Assembly: GCA_028289645.1 (NCBI GenBank)
Contig: JANQOK010000013.1
Span: 124,001 to 188,000 of the forward strand
Direction of reading: 5' to 3'
DNA from: Anderseniella sp.
GTDB taxonomy: Bacteria; Pseudomonadota; Alphaproteobacteria; Rhizobiales; Aestuariivirgaceae
Length of the DNA stretch: 64,000 bases
Part shown: positions 1-7,765 of the stretch, piece after piece
How positions within the stretch are numbered: the first letter of the stretch is position 1
How the letters are laid out: every line of letters begins with the position of its first letter
The notes under the pieces: model-generated
What the model was told of the DNA's origin: nothing
The model's input: the letters and a program-made list of their open reading frames with translations, nothing else
Database searches by the model: none
Made by a program: the position numbers and the translations under genes

Positions 1-210
1 GTAACGGGAGCGGCACGGCAAACCCCACCGGGAGCAAGACTAAATAGGGGCAGCAGGCGCGCCTTTCGTGGCGAGCCGGTTCATGTTCTCCGGGACGCTG
101 CCCGGGTTGGTCGCAAGAGGTGCGCGGTAACGTGCATCCCAGATGAATGGTCATCCAGTGGTGCTGCTTGTGCCATGGACAGAACCCGGCTTACAGGCCG
201 GCTGGTGTCA
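1..210 (+). ncRNA. rnpB: RNase P RNA, 3' part (5' end outside window)
   Basis: This is the catalytic RNA of RNase P, which trims the 5' leader of pre-tRNAs. The sequence shows the conserved run of a bacterial type A RNA in order: ACGGCAAACCCCACCGGGAG, AGACTAAATAGGGG, CCCAGATGAATG, and near the end GACAGAACCCGGCTTA. These match the P4/P15/3' conserved elements I remember from Escherichia coli. The gene starts before the window, so only the 3' portion is present. The 3' end is placed after GGCTGGTGT by analogy and could be off by about 10 bases. No clear T-run terminator follows. Confidence 0.9.
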
Positions 211-290
211 ATCACTTTCCCACACACAGGCTTGAGCCGGCTTGAATTGCCTGGCTGAGGTGCTTCTTGCATAAATTTCGGTAATGATTT

Positions 291-309
291 GATCGGCAAA
301 ACGCCGATC
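291..309. promoter_or_regulatory. Perfect 7-bp hairpin in the rnpB-344 intergenic
   Basis: GATCGGC and GCCGATC flank an AAAAC loop, 35 bases before the next start codon. There is no T-run, so it is either an operator or a 5' UTR stem. Nothing else is recognisable between 211 and 343. Confidence 0.3.
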
Positions 310-343
310 TCCGTACAATGATAGTCAACAATGGAGACCGCCC

Positions 344-547
344 ATGAAACCAGCAATTTACGTTTTCGCCGTGGCGTTGTTATACGCCGCATCCATGTTC
401 AGTGTATCGGTCGTGACAAGCGACGAAGCCTCCGTGCGTGCCAGTGCGCTCCACGCAAAATGCCACTGGTACAAACAGCAGGCATTCAAGCTAAAGACAG
501 AAGCTGCCTGGACCAGGTATAGAAACTGCTTACGCGGACGATTCTAA
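344..547 (+). CDS. Small secreted two-cysteine protein, hypothetical
   Basis: A 67-residue protein of no family I recognise. Residues 1-26 form a hydrophobic signal peptide or single anchor (MKPAIYVFAVALLYAASMFS). The rest is short, basic and probably helical, with two cysteines at 40 and 62 that could form one disulfide in the periplasm. The start is favoured because GGAG sits seven bases upstream of this ATG. A weak AACTG/CAGTT hairpin followed by T residues just after the stop (about 559-574) could end transcription. The Cys-x21-Cys spacing resembles the last cysteine pair in the repeats of the secreted protein at 21494, but this may be chance. Confidence 0.5.
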   Translation: MKPAIYVFAVALLYAASMFSVSVVTSDEASVRASALHAKCHWYKQQAFKLKTEAAWTRYRNCLRGRF

Positions 548-788
548 ATAAATGGCAGAACTGTCGCAGTTTTTGCGTCGTGTTTGAATTGCCCTGCGGC
601 GGTTTCTGCCCTATGATCGCATCACCGGCACATCGAGTATGGAATGGATGTGTCCAGCGACGATCGGATTAGAATTGCGTTGTCCTGGATTTGAGGCACG
701 ACTGCTTTCCCGAGTACGCCCGGAGACCGGCACTGAATGCTGAGCCGGACTGGTCATTCCAGATTGATAGCGGGAAAGGATTATCCCC

Positions 789-1001
789 ATGCGTGTCAGC
801 GGCACCGTCAAGTTCTTCAACACCCAGAAAGGGTTCGGTTTTATCGCACCGGAAGACGGTTCAAAGGACGTGTTCGTTCATATCACCGCCATCCAGCGTT
901 CAGGCCTGGAAGGACTTGCTGATGGTGACAAGGTGAGTTTTGTTGTGGAAGACGATCCACGCGGCAGAGGCCAGCAGGCAACCGACATTCAGATGGGCTG
1001 A
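789..1001 (+). CDS. Cold-shock domain protein (CspA family)
   Basis: A single cold-shock domain of 70 residues, the usual family length. These proteins bind single-stranded RNA and DNA and act as RNA chaperones in the cytoplasm. The two RNA-binding motifs are visible: RNP1 as KGFGFI (about residues 15-20) and RNP2 as VFVHI (about 29-33). The start is supported by AAAGGA eight bases upstream. The long untranslated stretch from 548 to 788 would fit the structured leader often seen for csp genes, but I see no clear cold-box motif in it. Several paralogues are usual in Alphaproteobacteria, so no numbered gene symbol is given. Confidence 0.93.
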   Translation: MRVSGTVKFFNTQKGFGFIAPEDGSKDVFVHITAIQRSGLEGLADGDKVSFVVEDDPRGRGQQATDIQMG

Positions 1002-1062
1002 CCGGCCGTCAGCCCGAAGACTGGCCGGCGCCCCGGCAATGCAGGCCTAAACAACCTGGCAC

Positions 1063-1087
1063 ATTGCCCAAATTCCGTTTGGGCAAT
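1063..1087 (+). terminator. Hairpin after the cold-shock gene
   Basis: A perfect 10-bp inverted repeat, ATTGCCCAAA and TTTGGGCAAT, around a TTCCG loop, 61 bases after the stop codon. No T-run follows, so intrinsic termination is uncertain. It could instead stabilise the 3' end. Confidence 0.5.
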
Positions 1088-1139
1088 AGAGGCTATTTGA
1101 TCAAGTTTAACATCGGCCTGTTGCAGTTGCAGCCGGATG

Positions 1140-1180
1140 AAGCCGCGTAAAAGCGCGGGCTTTGTCCGGTTTTGTTTTTT
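1140..1180 (+). terminator. Bulged GC hairpin with T-rich tail, upstream of infA
   Basis: AAGCCGCG pairs with CGCGGGCTT (one bulged G) and is followed by a T-rich stretch ending in TTTTGTTTTTT. It is placed as a terminator between the cold-shock gene and infA. A role as an infA leader structure is also possible. Confidence 0.4.
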
Positions 1181-1249
1181 GAGCAATTGATTGCTGGCGC
1201 GCAAACGGGTATGCATCCATCACCAGACACCGCGAGGGAAGAAGTATTT

Positions 1250-1534
1250 ATGTCGAAAGAAGAAGTGCTAGAGTTTGAAGGTATCGTTACCGAGGTCCTG
1301 CCAGACTCGCGCTTTCGGGTTAAACTCGAAAATGATCATGAGATCATCGCCTATACCGCCGGCAAGATGAAGAAGTTCAGAATTCGCACCATCGCCGGTG
1401 ACCGGGTAACGGTGGAGATGACGCCTTATGATCTCGACAAAGGACGCATTACCTTCCGGCACAAGGACTCCAAGTCAGGCGGCCCGCCTCCGGGACAGAA
1501 TCAAAATCGCCGTCCGGGCGGCAACCGGCGCTGA
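1250..1534 (+). CDS. infA: Translation initiation factor IF-1
   Basis: An S1/OB-fold protein that binds the 30S A-site during initiation. The 94-residue product matches IF-1 along residues 4-73: [15 protein letters not shown], then GKMKKFRIR, then [13 protein letters not shown], then KGRITFRHK. Typical IF-1 is about 72 residues; here an extra tail of about 18 residues rich in Gly, Pro, Asn, Gln and Arg is added. The start at MSKEEV is chosen over an upstream in-frame ATG because the protein family begins there and a GAGGGAAGAAG run lies just before it. The gene stands alone. Confidence 0.93.
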   Translation: MSKEEVLEFEGIVTEVLPDSRFRVKLENDHEIIAYTAGKMKKFRIRTIAGDRVTVEMTPYDLDKGRITFRHKDSKSGGPPPGQNQNRRPGGNRR

Positions 1535-1592
1535 TTTGCCGAACAATAATTGCTGTTTCACGAGCACTGAAGCCAAGCTGATCCCGGGCACA

Positions 1593-1832
1593 CTATTGCA
1601 CAACTGCCAGGTACTTCGGTTCAACCCAAATCGTTTCCATATGCGGTGCCAGGCCGTTTACTTCGCCCACTTCGAGTTCGGCATACCCCAGATCGTTGAC
1701 ACCGACGACAGGAAAAACACGCCCCACGCAACGGCCAAAGACAGTTTTCGTCCGCAGCCCGCCAGTTTCATCATCGCACGGTAAATCGTCGGGGATGGCA
1801 ACAAGGCGAACACGGTCGCCGATTGTCACCAT
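1593..1832 (-). CDS. Small conserved-looking hypothetical protein
   Basis: A 79-residue cytoplasmic protein starting MVTIGDRVRLVAIPDDLP. It has no signal peptide and no catalytic motif I recognise; the pattern of short beta strands (GDRVRLV, GRVFPVVGV, AELEVGEV) suggests a small SH3-like or KOW-like barrel. The start at this ATG is inferred from where the beta-rich fold begins. It lies 22 bases after the stop of the betaine-type binding protein gene on the same strand, so the two are probably co-transcribed. Function unknown. Confidence 0.6.
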   Translation of the reverse strand: MVTIGDRVRLVAIPDDLPCDDETGGLRTKTVFGRCVGRVFPVVGVNDLGYAELEVGEVNGLAPHMETIWVEPKYLAVVQ

Positions 1833-1854
1833 CGCCCGACTGTCACCACAGCCG

Positions 1855-2811
1855 TTACTGGAACCAACTGTCGACGGTCGACTTGTTTTCCTCGACCCAC
1901 TTGGCCGCAAAAGCAGCCGGTTCCTGCTTCTCGATCTCCAGCGCGTAGGTCATCTTGGTCAGGGTCTCGGTGTCCAGTTTCACCTTGGACAGCATGGCTG
2001 CGGCCTTTGGCTGGGCCTTTTCAAGTGCAGTGGCGTAGCTGACATGAAGTGTTGCGGTGTCCCAGGCAACGGCAGCTGTCGATTTTTCCAGCCAACCCGG
2101 TGTCGGTGACGGTGGAACAATGACCCACTGGTTGGGGTCATGAGCCGGTTCCTTGAGCAGCACCAGTTCATTCACCGCAAACATGTAGTGCGGCGTGTAG
2201 CAGAAAAAGACTATGTCCTTCTTCGCCTTTACCGCATCGTCTACCGCTTTCAGGGCCGCTGCTTCCTCCATGATCTTCAGGTTCATGGTCTTGTCATAGC
2301 CGTAGGAGCGGGCGCGTATCTGCTCGATAGGTGTCGATCCCCATCCGTCCGCACCTATCCAGACCTCGCCCTTTCCGTCACCATCGGTGTCAAACTTTTT
2401 GGCCATTTCCGGCTCTCGCAACTGCTTGATGTCGGTAATGCCGGTTCTTTCCGCAGTTCCCTTGGTAACGCACATGCCCTGTTCGCCGGTGGCGGCGTTT
2501 CCGGTCATCTTGATGGATTTCTTGCCATCGACATACTGGCGCTTCAGATGATCCAGGTTCGGCAGCCAGGCTTCTGGATGCACATGAATCGAGCCGGCAT
2601 CCATGGCGTCGAACACAGCCTTGTTGGAGCCATCCTTAAGCTCGACCTCAAGGCCGAGTTTGCTTTCCATGGCGACCTTCAATACATGCGCCGTCGCCTG
2701 AACCGATGGCCAGTTGGGAACACCGATGACAACATCCGCAGCTAACGCGGCCGAACTGCACGCAGACATCGCGGCGACACAGCATAGTGTTAGTAATTTT
2801 CTTGATTTCAT
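1855..2811 (-). CDS. Periplasmic glycine betaine/proline-type binding protein (OpuAC family)
   Basis: A solute-binding protein of ABC importers for quaternary amines such as glycine betaine, choline or proline betaine. Residues 1-25 are a Sec signal peptide (MKSRKLLTLCCVAAM...ALAAD). The mature part has the OpuAC pattern: VVIGVPNWPSV at the start, HVHPEAWLPN, and the aromatic-rich VFFCYTPHYMF expected for a cation-pi cage. MKSRK is chosen as the start because GGAGG stands five bases before it; the longer frame would include this ribosome-binding site in the coding region. No permease or ATPase gene is adjacent, so its partners are elsewhere or it serves another transporter. Confidence 0.88.
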   Translation of the reverse strand: MKSRKLLTLCCVAAMSACSSAALAADVVIGVPNWPSVQATAHVLKVAMESKLGLEVELKDGSNKAVFDAMDAGSIHVHPEAWLPNLDHLKRQYVDGKKSIKMTGNAATGEQGMCVTKGTAERTGITDIKQLREPEMAKKFDTDGDGKGEVWIGADGWGSTPIEQIRARSYGYDKTMNLKIMEEAAALKAVDDAVKAKKDIVFFCYTPHYMFAVNELVLLKEPAHDPNQWVIVPPSPTPGWLEKSTAAVAWDTATLHVSYATALEKAQPKAAAMLSKVKLDTETLTKMTYALEIEKQEPAAFAAKWVEENKSTVDSWFQ

Positions 2812-3193
2812 ATCGACCTCCTCCAAGCCGGGGTATTTCGATCAACGAAGGGACCCGGACGTGGGCCTGCGACGTAAATCGTTCGACTAACTATACTACC
2901 TCGATGCCAGAATTCCAATAAATCGGGAAACCCTTGCCATTGCGCGGGAAAAACAGGTTTGCGGGGGAATCAACACGACGCCAAGCAGAATGCCGCGCAG
3001 GTTCAGCCGCCAAAATTCGGTGTCCGGATTGCCGGAGATGCCACAAATGGCGAAATTTGACCTCCAGGTGCAAAACGGGGCATGAAATCAACGGTTTGTT
3101 AAGTATCCCGGCTCCAAAGTCCTAACACTTGTTAAGATTTTGGCGATGAACTTGCCCAAACGGCGGTTTGTCAGGTGGAGCCGCATAAGTACC
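2812..3193. other. Divergent intergenic region before the dcw operon
   Basis: This 382-base stretch should carry promoters for the binding-protein gene (leftward) and the dcw operon (rightward). Two copies of TTGTTAAG (about 3097 and 3129) stand before rsmH. I see no mraZ coding sequence and no TGGG-type MraZ boxes, although mraZ usually opens the dcw operon. No RNA gene was recognised. Confidence 0.5.
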
Positions 3194-4204
3194 ATGACCC
3201 GTTCAGGCGATCAGACGCCAGACCTGCACATACCTGTCCTGCTTGGTCCGGTGCTGGATGCACTGCGCCCGGCAGACGGCGAAGTGTTTGTTGACGGGAC
3301 GTTCGGGGCAGGCGGTTACACGAAAGCACTTCTGGAGGCGGCGTCCTGCCGGGTCGTGGCCATTGATCGCGACCCGGACGCAATCGCAGCCGGAGCCGGG
3401 CTGGCAAAGGTATCCGCTGACCGCCTGTCGTTGGTGCATGGCCGGTTTTCCGAAATGGAGCAGATTGTTGCCGATGCCGGACTGGCCCATGTTGACGGTG
3501 TTGTGCTGGATGTCGGGGTATCGTCCATGCAACTGGATCAGGGCGAGCGCGGGTTCTCCTTCATGCGCGACGGGCCCCTGGACATGCGCATGGAACAGGA
3601 AGGCGCCAGCGCGGCTGATGTCGTCAACGGTTTTGAAGAGCGTGACCTGCGCCACATCATCGGTGTACTGGGCGAGGAGAAACGCGCATTTGCCATTGCC
3701 AAGGCTATCATCAAGCGGCGTGAGCAGGAGCCGTTCACCCGGACCCTGGATCTTGCCGCGCTGATCGAAGCAACCCTCGGCAGGCCGCCAAAATCCAAAG
3801 GCCACGCCATCCATCCGGCAACACGCACATTTCAGGCATTGCGGATATACGTAAATGCCGAACTGAAAGAACTTGCCGAAGCGCTGGCAGCGGCGGAACG
3901 GATGCTGGGGCCCGGTGGCCGGCTCGCAGTCGTTACTTTTCACTCGCTTGAAGACCGCATCGTGAAGCGGTTCCTGCATCAACGGTCGGGGCGCGCCGCC
4001 AGGGCTTCGCGCCATGCGCCGCAGCAGGCGGAGCTGCCTGCGTCCTTCGACGACATCGCACGTGGCGGTGTTGTTGCAGATGACGCGGAAGTCTCCTCGA
4101 ATCCACGGGCACGGTCGGCACGGTTGAGAGCCGGACGGCGCACCGATGCTGCGTCGCACCCGTTTGCGCTGGAAGATTTCGGACGCGAGGTGACACTGTG
4201 CTGA
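3194..4204 (+). CDS. rsmH: 16S rRNA (cytosine-1402-N4)-methyltransferase
   Basis: RsmH (MraW) methylates N4 of C1402 in 16S rRNA with S-adenosylmethionine. The product starts MTRSGDQTPDLHIPVLLGPVL; the HIPVLL motif is the usual family start. It then shows the SAM-binding VDGTFGAGGYT, the family signatures GVSSMQLD and GFSFMRDGPLDMRM, and HPATRTFQALRIYVN. The length of 336 residues is a little long for the family. In-frame starts at 3140 and 3146 are possible but lie upstream of the conserved N-terminus. It is the first gene of the dcw operon and its stop overlaps the GTG start of ftsL. Confidence 0.96.
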   Translation: MTRSGDQTPDLHIPVLLGPVLDALRPADGEVFVDGTFGAGGYTKALLEAASCRVVAIDRDPDAIAAGAGLAKVSADRLSLVHGRFSEMEQIVADAGLAHVDGVVLDVGVSSMQLDQGERGFSFMRDGPLDMRMEQEGASAADVVNGFEERDLRHIIGVLGEEKRAFAIAKAIIKRREQEPFTRTLDLAALIEATLGRPPKSKGHAIHPATRTFQALRIYVNAELKELAEALAAAERMLGPGGRLAVVTFHSLEDRIVKRFLHQRSGRAARASRHAPQQAELPASFDDIARGGVVADDAEVSSNPRARSARLRAGRRTDAASHPFALEDFGREVTLC

Positions 4205-4554
4205 GGTTGCTCAATGTCATATTGGTCGTGTGTGTGCTGGCGTCCGGATTCGGGCTCTACACTCTTGAACACCGTACCCGGTCGGTCGAAAGGGAGATAG
4301 CGCGTATCGACGCAAACGTTGAAAGCGAATACGAGTTTATCGGTCTTCTCAATGCCGAGTGGAGCATGCTGACCCGCCCGCAGCGGCTGGAACAGCTGGC
4401 CAGGAACCATCTTGCGCTGGGTCCGGTGTTGCCGGACCAACTGGTTGAGTTGAACGGACTGGCCGACAAGTTGCCACCCGCGCCAGCACATCAACCAGAC
4501 AAGACGCCGGCTTCGGAAGACCCTATGGCAGAACTGCTGCGGATGATGCAATGA
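4198..4554 (+). CDS. ftsL: Cell division protein FtsL
   Basis: A small bitopic membrane protein of the divisome (FtsQLB complex). It starts with GTG overlapping the rsmH stop. Residues 2-21 form the membrane segment (LRLLNVILVVCVLASGFGLY), followed by a short coiled-coil region (HRTRSVEREIARIDANV) and the typical LNAEWSMLTRPQRLEQLA motif. The Ala/Pro-rich C-terminus is not conserved. The 118-residue length and position between rsmH and ftsI support the call more than sequence similarity, which is always low in this family. Its end overlaps ftsI in ATGA. Confidence 0.93.
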   Translation: MLRLLNVILVVCVLASGFGLYTLEHRTRSVEREIARIDANVESEYEFIGLLNAEWSMLTRPQRLEQLARNHLALGPVLPDQLVELNGLADKLPPAPAHQPDKTPASEDPMAELLRMMQ

Positions 4555-6299
4555 CCACAACAAGCCAGAACGAAAGTGCTCAGGCAGAGCTTACGTTTCG
4601 CGGTCACAGACGATTGCGGCTGGTGGTGGTCGGCTTTGCGCTCGGATTCTCGGTACTGGTTGGCAAGCTTGGCTGGCTGACCCTGATCGAGGGGGGACGC
4701 GGTGCGCAGACGGTTCGGTTCGACGCAAAGGTCCGCATTCCGCGACCCGACATAACCGACCGGCACGGCAATGTCCTGGCAACGGACATTCCGGTGTCGT
4801 CGCTATATGCCGATCCAGCCAAGATGATCGATGTGGATGAGGCAGTTGAGCTGCTGACCGGCGCATTGCCGGAGCTGAATGCGCAGGCCCTGCGCCGCAA
4901 ACTGGACAAACGCCGGCGGCGCTTTGTCTGGATCAAACGCGAGGTTTCTCCCGGCCAGCGTGAACTGATCCACAATATGGGCATACCCGGGGTCGGCTTC
5001 AGGGCGGAGACCCGCCGGGTTTACCCGATGGGCCGGCTGGCATCGCATGTGTTGGGCTCCGTAGACGTGGACTCTCGCGGAATTGCCGGGCTGGAGAAAT
5101 TTCTCGACGATCAGGGAGCGCTTTACACGGCTTCCCTGGCGGAGACGGAGCGTGTCGCCAGCATGCCGGCGCAGACATCGATTGACGTGCGTATTCAGCA
5201 TGCGGTCACCGACGAATTGGCCAAGTCCATCACCAAGTTCAGCGCCAAGGCGGCAGCTGGGATCGTGCTGAGGTCGGACACCGGTGAAGTGCTGTCGCTG
5301 GTATCACTGCCGGACTACAGCCCCAACATTCCCAAGGATGCGCTCAAGGCTGAGAATGTTAACCGGGTGACAGCCGGGGTGTTCGAACTCGGATCGATCG
5401 TCAAGGCGGTTACCTTCGCCATGGCTCTTGATGCCGGGACCGCCACTCTTAGTTCACGTTATGATGCGCGTCACCCGCTGGTTATAGGCCGGGCCCGCAT
5501 CAACGACTTCCATGCCAAGCGGCGTATCCTGAGCGTACCGGAAATCTTCATGTTTTCGTCAAACATCGGGACCGGGAAAATGGCGCTGGATGTCGGCCTG
5601 GAAGGCCATCAGGCTTTCCTGCGCAAGATGGGGTTTTTTGATCGTTTGACCACGGAACTGCCTGAGGCTGCCAAGCCCCTGTTGCCGAAAAAATGGGGTA
5701 AGCTGGTGACGGTCACGGCCTCATTTGGTCACGGATTTGCCGTACAACCGTTGCAGGGTGCCACAGTCGCAGCAGCATTGCTAAACGGCGGAAAGCTGAT
5801 ACCGCCGACGTTGCTGCGCCGCGATGCAGAAACTGCCGAGGCCCTTGCTCAACAAGTGATTAAACCGTCCACCAGCGCGGACATGCGCTATTTGTTCAAG
5901 CTTAACGTAGACAAAGGTACCGCCGGCAAGGCTGGAGTGCCGGGCTTTCGCGTCGGCGGCAAAACGGGCACCGCTGAAAAAGTGGTCAACGGTCGGTATT
6001 CCAAGAACCACCGGCTGAACTCTTTTGTCGGCGCATTTCCGATGGATGATCCCAAGTTCATTATTCTGGTGATGCTTGACGAGCCGAAACCGTTGCCGGA
6101 AACCCACGGTTATGCGACATCCGGCTGGAATGCAGTGCCGACCGCAGGCAAGATTATTGCACGGATTGCACCACTTCTGGGAGTCGTTCCGAGGTTTGAT
6201 GAAACCTCGTCGGGCAAGCTGAAAAAATACAAGAAGCGGGTGCTGAAGGAGCGCAGGAAGACGGATACGCAGGCAAGCCTCGCGGGTGCCGGCCAATGA
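4551..6299 (+). CDS. ftsI: Septal peptidoglycan transpeptidase FtsI (PBP3)
   Basis: A class B penicillin-binding protein that cross-links septal peptidoglycan in the periplasm together with FtsW. One membrane anchor lies at residues 22-45; the dimerisation/pedestal domain follows. The transpeptidase domain has the three active-site motifs: S282-I-V-K285, S336-S-N338 and K471-T-G-T. The 582-residue length is normal for Alphaproteobacteria. The ATG overlaps the ftsL stop and the stop overlaps the murE start, so translation is likely coupled. Confidence 0.97.
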   Translation: MTTTSQNESAQAELTFRGHRRLRLVVVGFALGFSVLVGKLGWLTLIEGGRGAQTVRFDAKVRIPRPDITDRHGNVLATDIPVSSLYADPAKMIDVDEAVELLTGALPELNAQALRRKLDKRRRRFVWIKREVSPGQRELIHNMGIPGVGFRAETRRVYPMGRLASHVLGSVDVDSRGIAGLEKFLDDQGALYTASLAETERVASMPAQTSIDVRIQHAVTDELAKSITKFSAKAAAGIVLRSDTGEVLSLVSLPDYSPNIPKDALKAENVNRVTAGVFELGSIVKAVTFAMALDAGTATLSSRYDARHPLVIGRARINDFHAKRRILSVPEIFMFSSNIGTGKMALDVGLEGHQAFLRKMGFFDRLTTELPEAAKPLLPKKWGKLVTVTASFGHGFAVQPLQGATVAAALLNGGKLIPPTLLRRDAETAEALAQQVIKPSTSADMRYLFKLNVDKGTAGKAGVPGFRVGGKTGTAEKVVNGRYSKNHRLNSFVGAFPMDDPKFIILVMLDEPKPLPETHGYATSGWNAVPTAGKIIARIAPLLGVVPRFDETSSGKLKKYKKRVLKERRKTDTQASLAGAGQ

Positions 6300-7765
6300 A
6301 CATGACATTGTCCCACCTGCTGCACTCGATAGCTGATATCCCCGACGGAGCCGGAGATGTCGCGATTGCCGGACTGAGCAGTGACAGCCGCCTGATCAAG
6401 AAAGGCGAAGTGTTTGCAGCGCTAGCAGGTGTGGAGGCTGACGGCGCAAGGTTTGTCCAGAGTGCGATCGAAAACGGCGCCGCGGCGATCGTTGCCGATC
6501 GCGGGGCAAAGTTGCCGGACAATCTGCCGGTGCCGGTTGTAAGATGTGACAACCCGCGTCTGCTTTTTGCACTGATGGCGGCCCGGTTTTATGCCCGTCA
6601 GCCGGAGGTCATGGTGGCGGTCACCGGCACCAACGGCAAAACATCTGTGGCATCTTTTGTGCGCCAGATCTGGACTGTGCTGGGACTGTCGGCGGCCAGC
6701 ATCGGCACCGTCGGCATTGTGTCTCCGCATGGCGCCCGCAAGCTGGTTCACACGACGCCTGACCCTGTCGAGATTCATGCTACGCTTGCGGAATTGTCAG
6801 CCCAACAGATCAGCCATGTCGCCCTTGAAGCATCGAGCCACGGCCTGGCGCAGTACCGGCTGCACGGCGCGAGATTTGCCGCGGCAGGGTTTACCAACCT
6901 GACCCGCGATCACCTGGACTACCACAAGACCTTTGAAGCCTATCTCGATGCGAAAATGATGTTGTTTGAGGAGGTCCTCAACGAAGGGGCTGCCGCCATC
7001 GTGAACTCCGACATGCCCGAGGCGGAGGACATCATGGCGCGCTGCAACGCCCGTGGACTGGTGGTGTCCAGTGTAGGGCGCAAAGGCAACAGCCTGAAGC
7101 TGGTTTCGGCCACGCCACAGGGGTTTGGCCAGTTACTAGAAATTGCGGGGCAGGAGGGCGAGTACAGCATTTACCTGCCGCTGGTTGGAGACTTTCAGGC
7201 GGAGAATGCGCTGATGGCAGTTGCGCTGGTGATTGCCGCCGGCGGCTCTGAGCCACACGCCGTGCGGGCTCTGGAACAACTGCAGGGTGCGTCCGGCAGG
7301 CTGGAACTGGTGGCAACGACACCTGCGGGTGCGCCGGTGTTTGTCGACTTTGCCCACACGCCCGACGCTTTGGAGCACGTGCTGAAGGCATTGCGGCCCT
7401 ATGCCACCGGCAGACTGCACGTGGTGTTCGGGGCTGGCGGTGACCGTGACCCGGGCAAGCGGCCCGAGATGGGCGAGGTGGTGGCAAAACATGCCGATGT
7501 GGCGATCGTGACCGACGACAACCCACGCACCGAAGACCCAGGCCTGATACGCGCCGCAATCATGTCGGCGTGTCCGGATGGGATCGAGATCGGCGACCGG
7601 GCGCAGGCCATTCAACATGGTGTTGACAACCTGGCCTCCGGTGACGTGCTGGTCGTGGCGGGCAAGGGGCATGAGACGGGACAGACCGTCGGCAACAAGG
7701 TGATTCCGTTTTCAGACCAGGAAGCTGTGCTGGCCTGTGTGTCGGGGAGGGTCGCCAATGGCTGA
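6296..7765 (+). CDS. murE: UDP-MurNAc-tripeptide synthetase (meso-DAP adding)
   Basis: MurE adds the third amino acid to UDP-MurNAc-L-Ala-D-Glu in the cytoplasm. The Mur ligase ATP-binding motif GTNGKT is at residues 111-116. The DNPR motif at 408-411 (VTDDNPRTED) is the known signature for meso-diaminopimelate rather than lysine, as expected for a Gram-negative. The length of 489 residues is typical. The start overlaps ftsI by four bases and the end overlaps murF by eight. Confidence 0.97.
   Translation: MNMTLSHLLHSIADIPDGAGDVAIAGLSSDSRLIKKGEVFAALAGVEADGARFVQSAIENGAAAIVADRGAKLPDNLPVPVVRCDNPRLLFALMAARFYARQPEVMVAVTGTNGKTSVASFVRQIWTVLGLSAASIGTVGIVSPHGARKLVHTTPDPVEIHATLAELSAQQISHVALEASSHGLAQYRLHGARFAAAGFTNLTRDHLDYHKTFEAYLDAKMMLFEEVLNEGAAAIVNSDMPEAEDIMARCNARGLVVSSVGRKGNSLKLVSATPQGFGQLLEIAGQEGEYSIYLPLVGDFQAENALMAVALVIAAGGSEPHAVRALEQLQGASGRLELVATTPAGAPVFVDFAHTPDALEHVLKALRPYATGRLHVVFGAGGDRDPGKRPEMGEVVAKHADVAIVTDDNPRTEDPGLIRAAIMSACPDGIEIGDRAQAIQHGVDNLASGDVLVVAGKGHETGQTVGNKVIPFSDQEAVLACVSGRVANG

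Noticed and set aside
81-392. 103-codon leftward open frame
   Set aside because: It is antisense to conserved RNase P RNA sequence and has no protein-family features.
3203-4159. 318-codon open frame antisense to rsmH
   Set aside because: It lies fully inside a clear methyltransferase gene on the other strand; its length comes from the GC-rich codon pattern.
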